NCBI GenBank assembly: GCA_902469965.1
Contig: CABREP010000031.1
Span: forward strand, 1-26,034
Source of the DNA: Egerieimonas sp900552095
Lineage (GTDB): Bacteria > Bacillota > Clostridia > Lachnospirales > Lachnospiraceae
Length of the DNA stretch: 26,034 bases
Reading direction: 5' to 3'
Shown: in pieces, positions 1 through 8,263 of the stretch
How positions within the stretch are numbered: the first letter of the stretch is position 1
Layout: each line of letters starts with the position of its first letter
Position numbers and translations under genes: made by a program
Notes under the pieces: model-generated
Told to the model about the DNA's origin: nothing
The model's database searches: none
Seen by the model: only the letters and a program-made list of their open reading frames with translations

Positions 1-1065
1 ATAGCCGTTAATGGCCAGCTGCACATTAACATAATTTTCAGCCATACCACCCTTAAACTCGTTCAGTTCCTCAACCATATAGAGAATATCGTTAGCAGCT
101 AAATCCGTTTTGGCACAAAGCAGTCCTAAGTCGGAAACATAAATCTTGAACGCATCAATATCACGGTAATTTTCCAAAGGTTTTTTGATTTGTTCCACCT
201 TGTAAACCTGTGACACGATACCAGATAAATAGAGCCATTCAATCGCATTTTCAAATTCAGAAGCCCTTCCACCTTTTTTAATCAGCTTATATTGGAAACG
301 AGTGTTTTTCTTTGAGAGCTGAACAGTAATGTTATCATAAACAAGTCTGGTTTTCTTGATCTCATTCAGATTATTGTACTTGCTCATATCATTGAGATAG
401 CTTACAAGTATCGTATCCTGCGTATGGCGGACCAGGATATGATCTTTCGTTTCAGCATATTGCATCACGCACTCTGGCATACCGCCGGTCACAAGATACT
501 GCCGGTAGAGCTGCATCGCCGCAGCGTGGAGAGCAAAGGGCATTTGCGTATCTGTTTTAAAGCACTTTTTAATCTGCTGTACAAGTGCCTCCTCGCCCAT
601 AGCAAGCATAAATTCCTCCATATCCATCGGATACAGAGTTTTCATATCTACCTTTCCCACAGGGAATGAAAATTTTGCTCTATTCACTGCCACACCAAGC
701 AGGCTGCCTGCTACGATGATGTGATAATCTGGAGCATTTTCACAAAAATATTTCAGCGAAGTCAAAGCCCTTTCGCAGAGCTGCACCTCGTCAAATACAA
801 TCAATGTTTTTTCTTTTACGATAGTCTGGCCTGCAATATGGGATAAAATCGGTATCAGATAATCGGGGCTGATATTTTCTTCAAAGGTTTCATTCAGCTT
901 TGGATTGGTTTCAAAATTGAAATATGCCACATTTTCATAATAAGTGCGGCCAAACTCCAAAATCGAGTAGGTTTTTCCCACCTGCCTTGCGCCCTGCAAA
1001 ATAAGAGGTTTGCGGTGTTCGCTTTCTTTCCACGCTTCTAAAAAGCCCATAATCTTTCTATACAT
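1..1065 (-). CDS. AAA-family ATPase with DUF4143 domain, 3' end cut by window edge
   Basis: The frame is open from an ATG at 1065 to the window edge, giving about 355 residues; the C-terminus lies outside. The start MYRKIMGFLEAW follows a good AAGGAGGA site. Walker A is seen as LQGARQVGKT near residue 25-35, Walker B as TLIVFDEVQ near residue 85-95, and a sensor-like stretch IIVAGSLLGVAV follows. The distal part has the DUF4143 hallmark KGGMAENYV...QL near the cut end. This is the widespread 'ATP-binding protein' family (AAA_14 plus DUF4143) of bacteria and archaea. Its function is unknown; toxin-like and DNA-linked roles have been suggested for relatives. The gene stands alone with its own promoter, and its codons are AT-richer than those of the genes to the right, which suggests recent acquisition. 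Family assignment is confident, role is not. Confidence 0.9.
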   Translation of the reverse strand, partial: MYRKIMGFLEAWKESEHRKPLILQGARQVGKTYSILEFGRTYYENVAYFNFETNPKLNETFEENISPDYLIPILSHIAGQTIVKEKTLIVFDEVQLCERALTSLKYFCENAPDYHIIVAGSLLGVAVNRAKFSFPVGKVDMKTLYPMDMEEFMLAMGEEALVQQIKKCFKTDTQMPFALHAAAMQLYRQYLVTGGMPECVMQYAETKDHILVRHTQDTILVSYLNDMSKYNNLNEIKKTRLVYDNITVQLSKKNTRFQYKLIKKGGRASEFENAIEWLYLSGIVSQVYKVEQIKKPLENYRDIDAFKIYVSDLGLLCAKTDLAANDILYMVEELNEFKGGMAENYVNVQLAINGY

Positions 1066-1094
1066 AATCCGTCCTCCTTAAATGTACTGAACAT

Positions 1095-1123
1095 AGTATA
1101 TCGAATATTCGTGTAAAATTCAA
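1095..1123 (-). promoter_or_regulatory. Sigma-A promoter of the DUF4143 ATPase gene
   Basis: On the minus strand TTGAAT (1118-1123) and TATACT (1095-1100) are separated by exactly 17 bp. They lie about 30 bp upstream of the gene's AAGGAGGA ribosome binding site. The spacer holds a perfect 10-bp palindrome, CGAATATTCG (1102-1111), which could be a repressor site. Confidence 0.7.
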
Positions 1124-1223
1124 TGATTTTTATTTCTATTTTAGCACTAAATAACATGAATATTTTTAACAACTGACCAAATTGCGACACGAATGACAGG
1201 GCGCCCAAATGTGCAGTAGGGGT

Positions 1224-1263
1224 AAAAAAATAAGCGTACCACTATTTCTAATGATACGCTTAT
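1224..1263 (-). terminator. Candidate intrinsic terminator after ppdK
   Basis: A perfect 9-bp inverted repeat, ATAAGCGTA (1230-1238) and TACGCTTAT (1255-1263), encloses a 16-nt loop. On the minus strand it is followed by a run of seven T (1224-1230). It lies 46 bp beyond the ppdK stop codon. The loop is long and the stem only moderately GC-rich, so confidence is moderate. Confidence 0.55.
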
Positions 1264-1308
1264 AATTCATTATTTTAAACATCAACAGTCAAATCTTCCC
1301 ATTGATTT

Positions 1309-3933
1309 TTATCTTTGTGCAATAGCTGCCTGTGCTGCTGCCAGCCTTGCAATCGGCACACGGAACGGGGAACAGGACACGTAGTCCAGACCAATCTTAT
1401 GACAGAATTCCACAGAAGTGGGATCTCCGCCGTGCTCGCCGCAGATACCGATATGCAGATCGGGATTTACCGGCTTGCCCAGCTTGATCGTGATCTCCAT
1501 CAGCTTGCCCACGCCGGACTGATCCAGTTTTGCAAAGGGATCATTCTCAAATACTTTCGCATCATAATAAGCATTCAGAAATTTTCCTGCATCATCCCGG
1601 GAGAAACCATAACACATCTGCGTCAGGTCATTTGTTCCGAAGCAGAAGAAGTCCGCTTCCTTTGCAATCTCATCTGCAGTCAGTGCAGCCCGCGGGATCT
1701 CGATCATTGTTCCCACCTGATATTTCAGGTCGCTGGCTGCGTCTGCGATCTCACGATCTGCAGTTTCCACAACCACATTTTTTACATATTTCAGCTCTTT
1801 GATGTCACCAACCAGAGGAATCATGATCTCCGGACACACCTTCCAGTCCGGATGGGCTTTCTGCACATTGATCGCCGCACGGATCACCGCTTTTGTCTGC
1901 ATTTTCGCGATTTCCGGATAAGTAACTGCAAGACGGCAGCCACGGTGTCCCATCATAGGATTAAACTCATGAAGAGAATCAATGATCGCTTTGATCTGCT
2001 GTACCGTCTTGCCCTGGGCATCGGCCAGCTTCTGAATATCCTCTTCGCTGGTGGGAACAAATTCATGGAGCGGCGGATCCAGGAAACGGATCGTTACAGG
2101 ATTTCCTTCCAGCGCTTCATACAGTTTTTCAAAATCACTCTGCTGAACCGGCAGAATCTTATCAAGCGCAGCCTCTCTTTCTTCCACGGTATCAGAGCAG
2201 ATCATCTCACGGAATGCATCAATTCTGTCTCCCTCGAAGAACATATGCTCCGTACGGCAAAGGCCGATACCTTCCGCTCCCAGTTCGCGGGCTTTCTTTG
2301 CATCTGCCGGCGTATCTGCATTGGTTCTTACTTTCAATCTTCTGTACTTATCAGCCCAGGCCATAATTCTTCCAAATTCACCGGCGATCGTCGCATCCAC
2401 GGTAGGAATAATGCCGTCATAAATACATCCGGTAGAGCCGTCGATAGAGAGCCAGTCTCCCTCATGATACTCTTTTCCTGCCAGTGTAAATTTCTTATTT
2501 GCCTCATCCATCGTAATTTCGGAACAGCCGGATACACAGCAGGTTCCCATTCCGCGGGCAACAACAGCTGCATGAGAAGTCATTCCTCCGCGCACGGTCA
2601 GAATACCCTGGGCGGCTTTCATACCTTCAATATCTTCCGGAGAAGTCTCCAGACGAACAAGAACTACCTTTTCCCCTCTCGCATGCCATTCTTTTGCATC
2701 TTCTGCCGTAAATACTACTTTTCCGCAGGCTGCTCCCGGAGACGCAGCCAGCGCTTTGGCTGCCGGAACTGCCGCTTTTAATGCAGCTGTGTCAAACTGA
2801 GGATGAAGCAGGGTATCCAGGTTTCTGGGATCGATCATAGCCACAGCCTTTTCCTCTGTGATCATGCCCTCGTCAACCAAATCGCAGGCAATCTTCAGCG
2901 CCGCTTTTGCTGTTCTCTTTCCATTTCGCGTCTGCAGCATATACAGTTTTCTGTCCTCGATGGTAAACTCCATATCCTGCATATCTCTGTAATGATCTTC
3001 CAGTGTATGGCAGATCGTTACAAACTGCTCATAAACCTCAGGCATAACCTCTTTTAACTGGTCGATCTTCTGAGGAGTACGGACACCTGCCACTACATCC
3101 TCTCCCTGAGCATTCATCAGGAACTCTCCCATCAGATGCTTCTCACCGGTAGCCGGATCCCGGGTAAATGCAACGCCGGTTCCGGAAGTCTCGCCCATAT
3201 TTCCAAAAGCCATCATCTGTACATTTACCGCAGTTCCCCAGGAATAGGGAATATCATTATCCCGGCGGTAAACATTTGCTCTGGGGTTGTCCCAGGAGCG
3301 GAACACAGCCTTAATCGCTTCCATCAGCTGTACTTTGGGATCCGTCGGGAACTCTTCCCCGATTTTTGCCCTGTATTCTGCCTTGAACTGATCGGCCAGC
3401 TCTTTCAGATCTTCTGCAGTAAGGTCTACATCCTGGGTAACCCCTTTTTCTGCCTTCATTTTATCAATCAATTCTTCAAAATATTTTTTTCCGACTTCCA
3501 TAACCACGTCGGAAAACATCTGAATAAATCTTCTATAACAGTCCCATGCCCAGCGGGGATTGCCGGACTTTTCTGCCAGTACCTCAACGACTTCCTCATT
3601 CAGTCCCAGATTCAGGATGGTGTCCATCATACCCGGCATGGATGCTCTTGCACCGGAACGGACAGAAACAAGGAGGGGATTTTCTTTGTCACCAAATTTT
3701 TTTCCCGTAACCTCTTCCATCTTAACAATTGCATCCATAATCTGACCCATGATCTCATCATTGATCTTCTTTCCGTCTTCATAATACTGCGTGCAGGCTT
3801 CTGTAGTGATCGTAAAGCCCTGCGGTACCGGAAGTCCCAGAGAAGTCATCTCTGCCAGATTGGCACCCTTGCCTCCCAGCAGGTTTCTCATGGTTGCATT
3901 ACCTTCTGTAAACATGTAGACCCATTTTGCCAT
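1309..3933 (-). CDS. ppdK: Pyruvate, phosphate dikinase
   Basis: The 874-residue product has the same length as the well-studied Clostridium symbiosum enzyme. It interconverts pyruvate + ATP + Pi with phosphoenolpyruvate + AMP + PPi in the cytoplasm; in anaerobes it often works glycolytically. The N-terminal ATP-grasp part begins MAKWVYMFTEGNATMRNLL and contains GGKGANLAEM and the SVRSGARASMPGMMDTILNL loop. The swivelling phosphohistidine domain carries GGMTSHAAVVARGMG near residue 455, whose His is the phosphocarrier. The C-terminal TIM barrel shows LDPPLHEF, FGTNDLTQ and GICGEHGGDP, which hold the pyruvate/PEP-binding and catalytic Cys residues. The ATG at 3933 follows AGGAGG at good spacing. 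The gene is monocistronic, with a promoter at about 4035-4062 and a candidate terminator at 1224-1263. No PPDK regulatory protein gene is adjacent. Confidence 0.98.
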   Translation of the reverse strand: MAKWVYMFTEGNATMRNLLGGKGANLAEMTSLGLPVPQGFTITTEACTQYYEDGKKINDEIMGQIMDAIVKMEEVTGKKFGDKENPLLVSVRSGARASMPGMMDTILNLGLNEEVVEVLAEKSGNPRWAWDCYRRFIQMFSDVVMEVGKKYFEELIDKMKAEKGVTQDVDLTAEDLKELADQFKAEYRAKIGEEFPTDPKVQLMEAIKAVFRSWDNPRANVYRRDNDIPYSWGTAVNVQMMAFGNMGETSGTGVAFTRDPATGEKHLMGEFLMNAQGEDVVAGVRTPQKIDQLKEVMPEVYEQFVTICHTLEDHYRDMQDMEFTIEDRKLYMLQTRNGKRTAKAALKIACDLVDEGMITEEKAVAMIDPRNLDTLLHPQFDTAALKAAVPAAKALAASPGAACGKVVFTAEDAKEWHARGEKVVLVRLETSPEDIEGMKAAQGILTVRGGMTSHAAVVARGMGTCCVSGCSEITMDEANKKFTLAGKEYHEGDWLSIDGSTGCIYDGIIPTVDATIAGEFGRIMAWADKYRRLKVRTNADTPADAKKARELGAEGIGLCRTEHMFFEGDRIDAFREMICSDTVEEREAALDKILPVQQSDFEKLYEALEGNPVTIRFLDPPLHEFVPTSEEDIQKLADAQGKTVQQIKAIIDSLHEFNPMMGHRGCRLAVTYPEIAKMQTKAVIRAAINVQKAHPDWKVCPEIMIPLVGDIKELKYVKNVVVETADREIADAASDLKYQVGTMIEIPRAALTADEIAKEADFFCFGTNDLTQMCYGFSRDDAGKFLNAYYDAKVFENDPFAKLDQSGVGKLMEITIKLGKPVNPDLHIGICGEHGGDPTSVEFCHKIGLDYVSCSPFRVPIARLAAAQAAIAQR

Positions 3934-4034
3934 TTAAATTTCCTCCTAAAATGTACATAATATGCACGATTTAAAGACTATATAAGCGGAAATACAGCCT
4001 TTAACGCGTGTGTCTGTGACACTCGCACACTATA

Positions 4035-4062
4035 ATTTTAACATATCTTCCATTTTAGTCAA
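4035..4062 (-). promoter_or_regulatory. Promoter of ppdK
   Basis: Minus strand: TTGACT (4057-4062), 16-bp spacer, then TAAAAT (4035-4040) preceded by TG, making an extended -10 TGTTAAAAT. It implies a leader of about 95 nt before ppdK. The leader contains a small hairpin made of GTGTC and GAC AC arms around ACA. Confidence 0.65.
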
Positions 4063-4225
4063 GTTTTTTGTAAAAAAGGTCAGGTATTCCCATTACTTTT
4101 TTCGACTTTTTATTCACTTTTTCCAACTCCGGACCTGTCGCTTCCATTCAGATGATGTCATTCTGTACACTCTCCCTTTCCGTTTTCAGATGCTCTGTCC
4201 TGGAAGTCCATTTGCACAAGAGACA

Positions 4226-4254
4226 TTGACTACGAAAAAAAAATAGAGTATTCT
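4226..4254 (+). promoter_or_regulatory. Promoter of the DUF308 membrane protein gene
   Basis: TTGACT (4226-4231) and TATTCT (4249-4254) are separated by 17 bp, the spacer being A-rich. A GGGAGG ribosome binding site follows at about 4284-4289, before the ATG at 4295. Confidence 0.65.
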
Positions 4255-4294
4255 TAACATATATACTATTATTCCAAACATCAGGGAGGTTCTT

Positions 4295-5197
4295 ATGCGT
4301 CACTTTTTTGAAAAAATATCCTGGCAGGCCCTGCTCACCCCCATACTTTTTATCTTAACGGGTGCAGTGCTGGCAGTCTGGCCCCAGTCATCCATTAAAA
4401 TCATCTGCACCGCAGCTTCGCTCTTCATGATCGGCCTGGGAGCCATCTGCCTGTACTGCTATTTCCGCGGACGGGACGATTTCTTCTCCGGTCATGTAAA
4501 CCTGCTCTGCGGAATTCTCGTGATCTCTATCGCCTTCTGGATCATTACCCGTTCTAATTATTTTCTGTCACTGCTGCCCATCCTGGCAGGTGTCACGGTA
4601 ATTGTCCACGGACTGGTAGATCTTAGACAGGCGCTCCTGCTCCGCCAGTCCAGAAAAAACAACTGGTGGGTTACCCTTATCATCGCAGCTGCCGCGCTCT
4701 GTCTCGGTGTGATTATGCTGGTTAACCCCTTTGATACCCTGGTGACCATCATGATCTTCATTGGAATTGTCCTGATCGCTATCGGACTCTCCGACATCTT
4801 TGTTCTGGCTCAGGGAAGTATTCTTCATTCTTCCGAAAAGAAACAGCGGTTCTCCAGAAAGCGGTCTGCGCGTGCGGCCGCCGAGAAAAAGTCTGCGTCG
4901 CGCCGCTCCCGCCGTCCGGACGAAAACTCCGAATCTTCCTTCTCCGCAAGTGTTCCGGAAGATAGCGATTCCAATGAGGATGCATCAGAAAATGCGCCCT
5001 CTGTAAAAAAGGAAACCAGAAAAAAAACTTCCGCCCGGTCTGAAAAATCTTCCCGGATGGCCAAACTGGAACAGATTCTGGGAAGCCAGCCGGAGGAAGA
5101 ACCTTCTTCTTTGGAATCCTCCCCCTCCTCTTCTGTGGTCAGTGATTTTGATGATGAAGATGATTTCTGGGATGAAGAAGAATGGGATAACCTGTAA
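4295..5197 (+). CDS. DUF308/HdeD-like six-helix membrane protein with charged C-terminal tail
   Basis: The 300-residue protein has two parts. Residues 12-172 carry six hydrophobic helices (about 12-30, 35-57, 67-85, 88-110, 123-143, 147-172) in the repeated short-helix pattern of the DUF308/HdeD family, which in Escherichia coli is linked to acid resistance but has no known biochemical activity. Residues 181-300 form a hydrophilic tail, first rich in Lys/Arg/Ser, then in Ser/Glu, ending in an Asp/Glu/Trp-rich stretch (DFDDEDDFWDEEEWDNL). The tail is low-complexity and probably disordered and cytoplasmic. The ATG at 4295 follows GGGAGG and a good promoter; a strong terminator comes 18 bp after the stop. 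The gene is alone on its strand. Family confidence is good; function is unknown. Confidence 0.88.
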   Translation: MRHFFEKISWQALLTPILFILTGAVLAVWPQSSIKIICTAASLFMIGLGAICLYCYFRGRDDFFSGHVNLLCGILVISIAFWIITRSNYFLSLLPILAGVTVIVHGLVDLRQALLLRQSRKNNWWVTLIIAAAALCLGVIMLVNPFDTLVTIMIFIGIVLIAIGLSDIFVLAQGSILHSSEKKQRFSRKRSARAAAEKKSASRRSRRPDENSESSFSASVPEDSDSNEDASENAPSVKKETRKKTSARSEKSSRMAKLEQILGSQPEEEPSSLESSPSSSVVSDFDDEDDFWDEEEWDNL

Positions 5198-5205
5198 TTG
5201 ATCCA

Positions 5206-5260
5206 TAAAAAACACTGAAGAAGAAATCCTTTTACCGGCATTTCTTCTTCAGCGTTTTTT
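5206..5260. terminator. Bidirectional terminator between the DUF308 gene and the LacI operon
   Basis: A perfect 13-bp stem, CTGAAGAAGAAAT (5215-5227) and ATTTCTTCTTCAG (5240-5252), has a 12-nt loop. It is followed rightward by a run of T (5255-5260) and leftward by a run of A, which is a T run on the minus strand (about 5207-5212). It can end both converging transcripts. Confidence 0.92.
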
Positions 5261-5263
5261 GTT

Positions 5264-6016
5264 TTAATCTTTATTTACTGCCCATTTTAAAATTCTTTCC
5301 CAGAGAATTTTATTATACTCCCCCTCGCAAAATTCTTCCGGAAGCCAATGCGGAGCACAGTCACTGGCCCAGACAAAAGTTTTCCCTTTTCCATAAGTTC
5401 CCAGAGCCAGAATCGGGTCTTCTTGATATTTGACTACCACATCTGCATTCTCTTTTGCGATCAATCTGTTATACCCCAGCATAGGCGGCCATTTTTCCGG
5501 AAATCCGGCAAGAAGAGGATGACTGGCCGGATCTACGGTAAGATACAATCCCTCCGGATGTTCTGCCCTGTCATCATAGGGATACAGGTTTACCGGCAAA
5601 ATTTCTTCAACAGGTGTTCCCCTGTACTGGCCCTTTGCCTCAATTCCCTGGAATGTCATATATCCCCCCATCATTCCAAATGCTCCTCCCTGAGCCACAT
5701 AATCTGCCAGAACCTGCAATTTATTAGGTGTGGGAATGCTGTTAAAAAAAGTCTTCGGATGTAAATAAAAGGTATTTGCCCCCACATCACTGATAATTAC
5801 CACATCATACGCTTTTAATTTTTCTACTGTATCCGGAAATTCCTCCAGTACCAGATGTGCCGGAATATGCGTAATATCTGCATATGTATCCATTACCGCC
5901 CGGATCCTTCCAATCTCGGTCTGATATCCGCCAATTGTAAACTGATCAAATCCTTTCGTCTCAATCGTAGTAAAAAACCAGGATTCTCCTGCAAATAATA
6001 CTTTTATCTTGTCCAT
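5264..6016 (-). CDS. ThuA / class I glutamine amidotransferase-like protein (PF07090-type)
   Basis: This 250-residue soluble protein has the flavodoxin-like start IKVLFAGESWFF and a second strand AYDVVIISDVGANTFYL. It matches the putative glutamine amidotransferase / ThuA-like group. At the position where true amidotransferases have the G-x-Cys-x-G nucleophile elbow it reads GGAFGMMGGYMTF, with no cysteine, so glutaminase activity is unlikely. ThuA relatives act in disaccharide metabolism, and many sit in sugar operons. It is the last gene of the LacI-headed operon. Its ATG lies 3 nt after the TAA of the M20 gene and its AGGAGG site is inside the end of that gene, so translation is probably coupled. 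It ends just before the bidirectional terminator. The exact function is unknown. Confidence 0.8.
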   Translation of the reverse strand: MDKIKVLFAGESWFFTTIETKGFDQFTIGGYQTEIGRIRAVMDTYADITHIPAHLVLEEFPDTVEKLKAYDVVIISDVGANTFYLHPKTFFNSIPTPNKLQVLADYVAQGGAFGMMGGYMTFQGIEAKGQYRGTPVEEILPVNLYPYDDRAEHPEGLYLTVDPASHPLLAGFPEKWPPMLGYNRLIAKENADVVVKYQEDPILALGTYGKGKTFVWASDCAPHWLPEEFCEGEYNKILWERILKWAVNKD

Positions 6017-6019
6017 ATT

Positions 6020-7303
6020 TTATTCCTCCTGTTTTGTCCACTCCATGATCATTCTCGCATACACTTCAATTGCCTGCAAATACTGTTCTTTCGGCAAATA
6101 CTCATTTACGACATGTGCATTATGACAGCTGCCCGGTCCGTATACAATCGTAGGACTCTGTCCGATGTTTGTCAAATGCCTTGCGTCACAACCGGCTGTC
6201 ATTCCGGAAATGACAGCCTTTCCTGTCACCTGCCCGGAGCATAGAGCCATTTTCTGTACCAGCGGATGATCCGTCTCAGTCTCAAAAGGAGAACAATCCT
6301 GATACCATTTAAATGTAACCGGATGTTTCTTCAGCCATTCATCTCCCTGGCACATGGTAAGGATCCAGTCCTCTACCTCTCTGGCTACCTCATCTTTATC
6401 TACAGAATGTTTCACTCCATATTTATCAATTTCTGACGGATAGTATTCTACATCAAAACGTAAGGTACAGCTCTCCGCCACGGTAGATGCAGCCACGCCT
6501 CCCTGGATATATCCAATATTACAGGTTGGCGGCGCAAGGAGCGGGTGACGTTTTGTAGTCATCCACTTGGTTTCCAGTTCCCGGACAGACTGGATTACCT
6601 TCACCATTTTATCAATGGCATTTTCTCCAAATCCTCTGAGGCTGGCATGGATTGGAACTCCCTGCACCTGCACTTCCACAAGCCATGCCCCTCTGTTTGC
6701 CGCAAATACTTCCATATTGGATCCTTCTGCGATGATAGCTCCATCTGCCCGATATCCTCTGTCCACGCAGGCCAGCGTTCCATTTCCTCCGCCTTCTTCA
6801 TCTACCACACTTTCAATAAGAATATCTCCTCCCGGCACAAATCCGGTCTCCAGAGCCGCTTCCAGCCCCAGAACCAGCGCACTAAGTCCGCCCTTCATAT
6901 CATCCGCTCCCAGCCCATAGAGTTTTCCTTCACGCTCTGTCAGTTTCCACGGATCTGTATTCCAGCGCTTCAGGTCACCGGAAGGCATCGTGTCCATATG
7001 TCCGTTCAGGATCAGTGACTTCCCTTTTCCGCTTCCCGAATATCGGGCAACTACTACCGGCCGGTTTTTATATTGATGTCCTTTATTAAATCCCGGATAT
7101 TTTTCCATACGCTCATTGTCCGGTTCAAAAAGATCAACTTCACATCCCAGCTTTTCCAGATATTCTGCCAGAAATCTCTGCGCCTCCCCTTCCTGACCGT
7201 CTTCTCCGTGACGGATAACAGAAGTATCATAAGCTACCAGCTTTTCCAGAAACGCAAGATATCTTTTTTCATTTCTCTGTATAATCTCTTTCAAGTGATC
7301 CAT
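6020..7303 (-). CDS. M20-family metallo-deacylase/peptidase (ArgE/DapE-like)
   Basis: The 427-residue enzyme shows the di-metal M20 signature: NGHMDTMPSGD (first His and Asp), GADDMKGG (bridging Asp), DEEGGGNG (general base Glu and ligand), IAEGSN, and the C-terminal HNAHVVNEY (last His ligand). Such enzymes remove acyl groups from amino compounds or cut dipeptides, in the cytoplasm. The substrate cannot be read from sequence; ArgE, DapE and aminoacylases all share this pattern. The ATG at 7303 follows AGGAGG, which overlaps the TAG stop of the permease gene (TAGGAGG), so the two are translationally coupled. Position within a sugar-type transport operon suggests it hydrolyses an amide or peptide bond in the imported compound. 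Confidence 0.9.
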   Translation of the reverse strand: MDHLKEIIQRNEKRYLAFLEKLVAYDTSVIRHGEDGQEGEAQRFLAEYLEKLGCEVDLFEPDNERMEKYPGFNKGHQYKNRPVVVARYSGSGKGKSLILNGHMDTMPSGDLKRWNTDPWKLTEREGKLYGLGADDMKGGLSALVLGLEAALETGFVPGGDILIESVVDEEGGGNGTLACVDRGYRADGAIIAEGSNMEVFAANRGAWLVEVQVQGVPIHASLRGFGENAIDKMVKVIQSVRELETKWMTTKRHPLLAPPTCNIGYIQGGVAASTVAESCTLRFDVEYYPSEIDKYGVKHSVDKDEVAREVEDWILTMCQGDEWLKKHPVTFKWYQDCSPFETETDHPLVQKMALCSGQVTGKAVISGMTAGCDARHLTNIGQSPTIVYGPGSCHNAHVVNEYLPKEQYLQAIEVYARMIMEWTKQEE

Positions 7304-7311
7304 GGTTCCTC

Positions 7312-8262
7312 CTAATTGGACTTAAACCGATCCAGTCCCACTGCGATAATTATGATTGCTCCCTGTACAATCAGCTGCCAGTTGGTTGAAATATTCAGCA
7401 GATTCATCCCATTTGTAATAATTCCCATGATCAGAGCTCCCAGAAATGTTCCCCAGAGACGGCCTTTTCCGCCGGTTGTACTTGTTCCGCCGATTACACA
7501 GGCTGCAATCGCATCCAGTTCCATACCGTTTGCAGCAGAAGGCTGTCCGGAAAACATACGGGAAGCCAGAATAATGCCTGTGATAGCTGCTGTGCACCCA
7601 CAAATAACATAAATCAGAATTTTATTTTTATTTACTGTAATACCAGACAGTTTGGCTGCTTCAATATTACCCCCGATAGCATATGTACTCCGTCCAAATT
7701 TTGTATACTTTAAGACCACATATCCGGCTGCATAGCAGACAGCCATAATAATAACCGGCACCGGCACTGGTCCGATATAACCTCTTCCGATGATCTTAAA
7801 AGATTCCGGCAGTCCGGTAATCGGATACGAGTTTGTAATTACCAGAACAGCTCCTCTGGCTATATTAAGCATTCCCATCGTTACAATAAAAGACGGGATC
7901 CTGGCATACACATGAATAGCCCCGTTTAACATTCCACAGCAGCCGCCGGTCAGAAGTGCCAGAAGAATTGATACCGGAACTGATATCCCTGCTTTCATCG
8001 CCATAGCGACCACAATGCCTGCAAGTGCTGCAATAGATCCCACACTAAGATCAATCTCTCCGGCAATCAGAACAAAGGTCATTCCTATTCCCAAAATAGC
8101 AACCATAGTTACCTGACGAATCACATTGATCAAATTGTCTGTGGACAGAAAGATGGGTCTGGCTATGGACAGACTGATTACAAGAATTGCCAGGACCAGA
8201 AAAATGGCCATCTCATTCCAGTTTATATTCCTCTTTTCACTTGTTACCTTCTGTTTTCCCAT
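7312..8262 (-). CDS. RbsC-like sugar ABC transporter permease
   Basis: The 316-residue protein is a BPD_transp_2 permease. It has about eight to ten hydrophobic helices, the family motif GEIDLSVGSIAAL after the second helix, and the conserved loop IGGTSTTGGKGRLWGT near the C-terminus. It forms the membrane channel for the RbsA-like ATPase. I start it at the ATG at 8262 (MGKQKVTSEK), which sits 8 nt after GGAGG. An upstream in-frame ATG at 8283 has no ribosome binding site and lies inside the ATPase gene. The stop codon of the ATPase gene (TGA, 8266-8264) is one base before this ATG. No residue pattern tells which sugar passes. Confidence 0.92.
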   Translation of the reverse strand: MGKQKVTSEKRNINWNEMAIFLVLAILVISLSIARPIFLSTDNLINVIRQVTMVAILGIGMTFVLIAGEIDLSVGSIAALAGIVVAMAMKAGISVPVSILLALLTGGCCGMLNGAIHVYARIPSFIVTMGMLNIARGAVLVITNSYPITGLPESFKIIGRGYIGPVPVPVIIMAVCYAAGYVVLKYTKFGRSTYAIGGNIEAAKLSGITVNKNKILIYVICGCTAAITGIILASRMFSGQPSAANGMELDAIAACVIGGTSTTGGKGRLWGTFLGALIMGIITNGMNLLNISTNWQLIVQGAIIIIAVGLDRFKSN

Positions 8263-8263
8263 C

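Larger units (their letters stand above)
3934..4294. other. Divergent intergenic region between ppdK and the DUF308 gene
   Basis: No gene is supported in these 361 bp. The left third is the ppdK leader and promoter. The right end holds the promoter and ribosome binding site of the rightward DUF308 gene. The middle (about 4070-4220) is pyrimidine-rich on the plus strand with no clear repeat, hairpin or ribosome binding site. Confidence 0.7.

Noticed and set aside
1230..1263. Inverted repeat considered as an insertion-sequence end
   Set aside because: No transposase, second end or target duplication is visible; its T run on the minus strand fits a ppdK terminator better.
1315..2781. Long rightward open frame of 488 codons opposite ppdK
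   Set aside because: It lies wholly antisense to ppdK, has no ribosome binding site or recognisable domain, and its composition (Cys/His/Ile-rich) is that of a mirror frame.
3136..3960. Rightward open frame of 274 codons opposite the start of ppdK
   Set aside because: It is antisense to the conserved ATP-grasp region, with no start signal.
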